64,000 nucleotides of DNA, taken from assembly GCA_052115395.1 (NCBI GenBank), contig JBFRGO010000002.1. One strand, 5' to 3'. Below are positions 60,726 to 64,000 of this stretch, one piece after another. The stretch is from Noviluteimonas sp052115395 (GTDB taxonomy: Bacteria; Pseudomonadota; Gammaproteobacteria; Xanthomonadales; Xanthomonadaceae). A model generated the notes under the pieces. It was not told where the DNA came from and did no database searches. It saw nothing but the letters and a program-made list of their open reading frames with translations. The position numbers and the translations under genes were made by a program. Position 1 is the stretch's first letter. The number at the start of each line of letters is the position of its first letter.

Positions 60726-60759
60726 CGCACGTGCAGCGGGCGGCCGCTGCGTGCGTTTT
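60726..60759 (+). terminator. Terminator-like hairpin after recF
   Basis: CGCAC-(GT)-GCAGCGG/CCGCTGC-GTGCG with a two-base bulge and GCGG loop, followed by TTTTGATAC. It begins right after the recF stop, so gyrB probably has its own promoter. Confidence 0.6.
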
Positions 60760-60825
60760 GATACACTGTGCATCCATAGCTAATGTGTCTCGACGCGCGT
60801 GCGCGTCGCGGGAGCCCCGAGCCGA

Positions 60826-63291
60826 ATGTCGCAGCAAGAACACGCCGAGGGCGCAGAGCCCACCGTCCAGAACAACACCTACGATTCCAGCAAGATCACC
60901 GTCCTGCGCGGCCTGGAGGCCGTTCGCAAGCGTCCCGGCATGTACATCGGCGACGTGCACGACGGCACCGGCCTGCACCACATGGTGTTCGAGGTCGTCG
61001 ACAACTCGATCGACGAAGCCCTCGCCGGCCACGCGAACGAAGTCTCCGTCATCCTGCACCAGGACGGCTCGGTCTCGGTGGGCGACAACGGTCGCGGCAT
61101 CCCGGTGGACATCCACAAGGAAGAGGGCATTTCCGCCGCGGAAGTGATCCTCACCGTGCTCCACGCGGGCGGCAAGTTCGACGACAACAGCTACAAGGTT
61201 TCCGGCGGCCTGCACGGCGTGGGCGTTTCGGTCGTCAATGCGCTGTCCGAGCATCTCTGGCTCGATATCTGGCGCGATGGCCACCACTACCAGCAGGAGT
61301 ATTCGCTCGGCGAATCCCTGTATCCGTTGAAGCAACTCGAAACCTCGCCCAAGCGCGGCACGCTGCTGCGCTTCAAGCCGGCACGCGAGATCTTCACCGA
61401 CGTCGAATTCCACTACGACATCCTGGCCAAGCGCCTGCGCGAGTTGTCGTTCCTCAACTCCGGCGTGCGCATCACGCTGACCGACCTGCGCGTGCAGGAA
61501 GACGGCAGCGAGGGCAAGCGCGACGTCTTCGAATACGAAGGTGGCATTCGTTCGTTCGTCGAACACCTGGCGCAACTCAAGACGCCGCTGCATCCGAACG
61601 TGATTTCCGTGTCGGGCGAAATGAACGGCATCACGGTGGACGTCGCCCTGCAGTGGACCGACTCCTACCAGGAAACGATGTTCTGCTTCACCAACAACAT
61701 TCCGCAGAAGGATGGCGGCACGCACCTGATCGGCTTCCGCGCGGCGCTGACGCGCACGCTGTCGAACTACATCGAGCAGAGCGGCATCGCCAAGCAGGCC
61801 AAGATCACGCTGTCCGGCGACGACATGCGCGAAGGCATGATCGCGGTGCTGTCGGTGAAGGTGCCCGACCCGAGCTTCTCCTCGCAGACCAAGGAAAAGC
61901 TGGTCTCGTCGGAGGTTCGCCCGGTCGTTGAGAGCACGTTCGGTACACGTTTGGAGGAGTTCCTGCAGGAACACCCCCACGAGGCCCGCGCCATCGCCTC
62001 CAAGATCGTCGACGCCGCACGCGCTCGCGAAGCCGCGCGCAAGGCCCGCGACCTCACCCGCCGCAAGGGCGCGCTCGATATCGCCGGCCTGCCGGGCAAG
62101 CTGGCCGACTGCCAGGAGAAGGACCCGGCGAAATCCGAACTGTTCATCGTCGAGGGCGACTCGGCGGGCGGCTCGGCGAAGCAGGGCCGCAACCGCAAGA
62201 CGCAGGCGATCCTCCCGCTCAAGGGCAAGATCCTCAACGTGGAACGCGCGCGCTTCGACCGCATGCTCGGCAGCGCGGAAGTCGGCACGCTGATCACCGC
62301 GCTCGGCACGGGCATCGGCAAGGACGAATACAACCCGGACAAGCTGCGTTACCACCGCATCATCCTGATGACCGACGCCGACGTGGACGGCTCGCACATC
62401 CGCACGCTGTTGCTGACGTTCTTCTACCGGCAGATGCCGGAGCTGATCGAGCGCGGCCACATCTACATCGGCCTGCCGCCGCTGTACAAGATCAAGCAGG
62501 GCAAGAACGAGTTGTACCTGAAGGACGACGCAGCGCTCGATGTGTACCTCGCGAACAACGCCGTCGAAGGTGCGTCGCTGATTCCCGCCGACGGCGAACC
62601 GGCGATCGAAAGCAACAACCTCGAGAAGCTGTTGCTCGCCTACGCTTCGGCGCGCGATGCGATCGCACGCAACGCGCATCGCTACGATCCGGTGCTGCTC
62701 GAAGCGCTGGTCGACTTCGTTCCGCTCGATGCCGCGCACGCCAACGAGGCGACCGCGCAGCAGTTCAGCGCGCTCGAACAGCGCCTCAACCAGAAGGGCC
62801 TGGGCAAGCCGCGCTATCGCCTCGAGCTGCACACGGCCACCGAATCGCGCCCCGCCGCGATCGCCGTGCACCGCACGCACATGGGCGAGGAGATCGTGCA
62901 GATCCTGCCGATCGCCGCATTCGAAACCGGCGAGCTGCGCGCGGTGCGCGAAGTCGCGCAACTGCTGCACGGCCTGGTGCGCGAGGGTGCGCAAATCGTT
63001 CGTGGCAATCGCGCGCAGCCGATCGCGCGCTTCGCCGATGCGCACGCCTGGTTGATGGAAGAAGCGAAGAAGGGCCGCCAGATCCAGCGCTTCAAGGGCC
63101 TGGGCGAAATGAATCCCGAGCAGCTGTGGGAAACCACGGTCAATCCGGAAACGCGTCGCCTGCTGCAGGTGCGCATCGAGGACGCGGTCGCCGCCGACCA
63201 GATCTTCGCCACGCTCATGGGCGACGTCGTCGAACCCCGCCGCGAGTTCATCGAAGAGAACGCGCTCAAGGTCGCCAACCTCGACGTCTGA
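60826..63291 (+). CDS. gyrB: DNA gyrase subunit B
   Basis: ATPase subunit of DNA gyrase, which introduces negative supercoils. The 821-residue protein has a GHKL ATPase domain (EVVDNSIDEALAG, VGDNGRGIPVD, GGLHGVGVSVVNALS), then a TOPRIM domain with EGDSAGGSAKQGRNR and MTDADVDGSHI. The TOPRIM region carries the usual gammaproteobacterial insertion and ends near RREFIEENAL. The ATG at 60826 (MSQQEHAEG) is taken; a GTG 27 bases upstream is an alternative. Confidence 0.98.
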   Translation: MSQQEHAEGAEPTVQNNTYDSSKITVLRGLEAVRKRPGMYIGDVHDGTGLHHMVFEVVDNSIDEALAGHANEVSVILHQDGSVSVGDNGRGIPVDIHKEEGISAAEVILTVLHAGGKFDDNSYKVSGGLHGVGVSVVNALSEHLWLDIWRDGHHYQQEYSLGESLYPLKQLETSPKRGTLLRFKPAREIFTDVEFHYDILAKRLRELSFLNSGVRITLTDLRVQEDGSEGKRDVFEYEGGIRSFVEHLAQLKTPLHPNVISVSGEMNGITVDVALQWTDSYQETMFCFTNNIPQKDGGTHLIGFRAALTRTLSNYIEQSGIAKQAKITLSGDDMREGMIAVLSVKVPDPSFSSQTKEKLVSSEVRPVVESTFGTRLEEFLQEHPHEARAIASKIVDAARAREAARKARDLTRRKGALDIAGLPGKLADCQEKDPAKSELFIVEGDSAGGSAKQGRNRKTQAILPLKGKILNVERARFDRMLGSAEVGTLITALGTGIGKDEYNPDKLRYHRIILMTDADVDGSHIRTLLLTFFYRQMPELIERGHIYIGLPPLYKIKQGKNELYLKDDAALDVYLANNAVEGASLIPADGEPAIESNNLEKLLLAYASARDAIARNAHRYDPVLLEALVDFVPLDAAHANEATAQQFSALEQRLNQKGLGKPRYRLELHTATESRPAAIAVHRTHMGEEIVQILPIAAFETGELRAVREVAQLLHGLVREGAQIVRGNRAQPIARFADAHAWLMEEAKKGRQIQRFKGLGEMNPEQLWETTVNPETRRLLQVRIEDAVAADQIFATLMGDVVEPRREFIEENALKVANLDV

Positions 63292-63321
63292 CCTGCGCGT
63301 TTCGCGCAACATGGCCTTCAG

Positions 63322-63358
63322 GCGGGCGCAACGCCCGCCGAAAATGACCGGCGGGCGA
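63322..63358 (+). promoter_or_regulatory. Mutually exclusive hairpins after gyrB
   Basis: GGCGGGCG (63322-63329), CGCCCGCC (63333-63340) and GGCGGGCG (63351-63358). The middle segment can pair perfectly with either outer one, so two alternative stems are possible. No T-run follows, so a simple intrinsic terminator is unlikely; it may be a Rho-related or structural 3' end. Confidence 0.45.
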
Positions 63359-63384
63359 ACGGCCGGTGTGATCCGTTTCACGGT

Positions 63385-63437
63385 TTGACACCGAATTCAG
63401 GACTTCTGCCCTATACGGGTTTGGAACCTGAATTCGG
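63385..63437 (+). promoter_or_regulatory. Promoter and operator-like inverted repeat before the M48 protease
   Basis: A perfect -35 TTGACA (63385-63390) is followed at once by CCGAATTCAGG (63391-63401). Its exact inverse, CCTGAATTCGG, lies at 63427-63437 after 25 bases that include CTATAC (63411-63416, a -10 candidate at a long 20-base spacing). The second half-site ends 13 bases before the ATG at 63451. The symmetry suggests an operator, but this is inferred. Confidence 0.5.
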
Positions 63438-63450
63438 AAAATCGCCGCCC

Positions 63451-64000
63451 ATGCTCCGACACCTCCGCCCCGCCGCCCTGGCCCTCGCCATCGCGGCCAC
63501 TGTTGCCGCCTGCGCCACGACGACCTCTCCCACCGGCCGTACGCAGGTGGTGGGCGGCGTCTCGCAACAGGAGCTCAACCAACTCGGCGCGCAAGCCTTC
63601 GCCGAGGTGAAACAACAGAAACGGCTGAGTACCGATGCGCACCAGACGCGCGAAGTGCAATGCATCGTCGGCGCGATCACGCGCCAACTGCCGCCGAATT
63701 GGCAGAGCGGTTGGGAGACCGCGGTGTTCGTGGATCCCGAGCCCAACGCCTTCGCGCTGCCCGGCGGCAAGGTCGGCGTTTACAGCGGCATCTTCAAGGT
63801 CGCCAACACGCAGGACGAACTGGCGGGTGTCATCGCGCACGAAATCGGACACGTGATTTCGCGCCACCACGAAGAACGCATCACGCGGCAGATGGGCGCG
63901 CAGGGCGCGGTCGAATTGCTCGGTGCGTTGCTCGGTTCGCGTTATGGCGCGGGCGCGCAAAGCGCGGCGGTGCAGGGCGGCAGCGTGCTCGCGCAAACCG
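63451..64000 (+). CDS. M48-family metalloprotease lipoprotein, 3' end cut by window edge
   Basis: The first 183 residues of a zinc metallopeptidase. A lipoprotein signal peptide (LALAIAATVAAC, Cys21) is followed by a Thr-rich linker and the M48 catalytic domain with HEIGH at residues 130-134. Upstream is the usual FALPGGKVGVYSG segment. The style is like LoiP/YggG outer-membrane proteases of envelope quality control; the longer BepA type has TPR repeats that would lie past the window edge, so the subtype cannot be settled here. Upstream lie a TTGACA and an 11-bp inverted repeat. Confidence 0.92.
   Translation, partial: MLRHLRPAALALAIAATVAACATTTSPTGRTQVVGGVSQQELNQLGAQAFAEVKQQKRLSTDAHQTREVQCIVGAITRQLPPNWQSGWETAVFVDPEPNAFALPGGKVGVYSGIFKVANTQDELAGVIAHEIGHVISRHHEERITRQMGAQGAVELLGALLGSRYGAGAQSAAVQGGSVLAQT

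Noticed and set aside
1..64000. CRISPR array, insertion sequence, prophage or defence island
   Set aside because: No regularly spaced direct repeats, transposase, integrase or phage genes were seen; genes are housekeeping and evenly composed throughout.

Overview
The window is high-GC chromosomal DNA that spans a bacterial replication origin. Gene content and order (rpmH-rnpA-yidC-mnmE on one side, dnaA-dnaN-recF-gyrB on the other, a linked mlaFEDCBA set, a bioB-bioF-bioH-bioC operon, monomeric isocitrate dehydrogenase, long-form QueF, PhhA, HrpB) point to a gammaproteobacterium of the Lysobacter/Xanthomonas group (Xanthomonadaceae/Lysobacteraceae). This assignment is inferred from gene order and protein sequence; no database search was run. 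I see no insertion sequence, prophage, CRISPR array or rRNA. One tRNA gene (Arg, anticodon CCG) is present. Coding density is very high and no gap between genes exceeds about 230 bases.

Layout. 1-1.74 kb (minus): the 3'-truncated folE and two tandem glycine-zipper paralogues. 1.9-10.5 kb (minus): recC-recB-recD, translationally coupled. 10.7-14.9 kb (plus): the complete Mla lipid-transport set mlaF-E-D-C-B-A. 14.9-19.2 kb: rmuC, an RlmI-type 23S rRNA methyltransferase, a rhomboid protease and an unknown 404-residue protein. 19.4-22.8 kb: phhA, a WYL regulator with a NIPSNAP protein, and a lipoprotein. 22.8-27.7 kb (minus): bioB-bioF-(DMT-type transporter)-bioH-bioC, joined by 3-bp gaps or 4-bp overlaps. 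27.8-34.3 kb: comF, ubiA, tRNA-Arg, a membrane-anchored cytochrome c, an alpha/beta hydrolase with zapE, an amino-acid permease and queF. 34.4-42.1 kb: a LysM protein, a lipoprotein, icd, a small unknown gene divergent from a LysR regulator, a lipoprotein with a methyltransferase fold, an RluE-type pseudouridine synthase, an orphan REC-histidine kinase and a membrane protein with a basic tail. 42.2-52.8 kb: hrpB, tatD, a YadGH-type ABC exporter, a ferredoxin-NADP reductase, a TAP-like hydrolase, a NatAB-type ABC exporter and a lipoprotein with a TonB C-terminal domain. 53-56.7 kb (minus): mnmE-yidC-rnpA-rpmH. 56.7-64 kb (plus): dnaA, the probable oriC, dnaN, recF, gyrB and the start of an M48 metalloprotease lipoprotein.

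How it works together. Genes on both sides of the origin at about 58.3 kb mostly point away from it. Two near-perfect parS palindromes (59567 and 60049, the second inside recF) lie 1-2 kb from the origin, so initiation (DnaA), the clamp (DnaN), supercoiling (GyrB) and ParB loading are physically clustered. The left part is dominated by DNA repair (RecBCD), envelope lipid asymmetry (Mla) and biotin synthesis.

I do not find a clear new multi-gene system. The most rewarding leads are the small-gene/LysR divergon with a perfect operator-like palindrome, the transporter embedded in the biotin operon, the lipid-anchored TonB-domain and methyltransferase-fold proteins, the glycine-zipper tandem pair, and several perfect inverted repeats in front of recC, the orphan kinase and the M48 protease.
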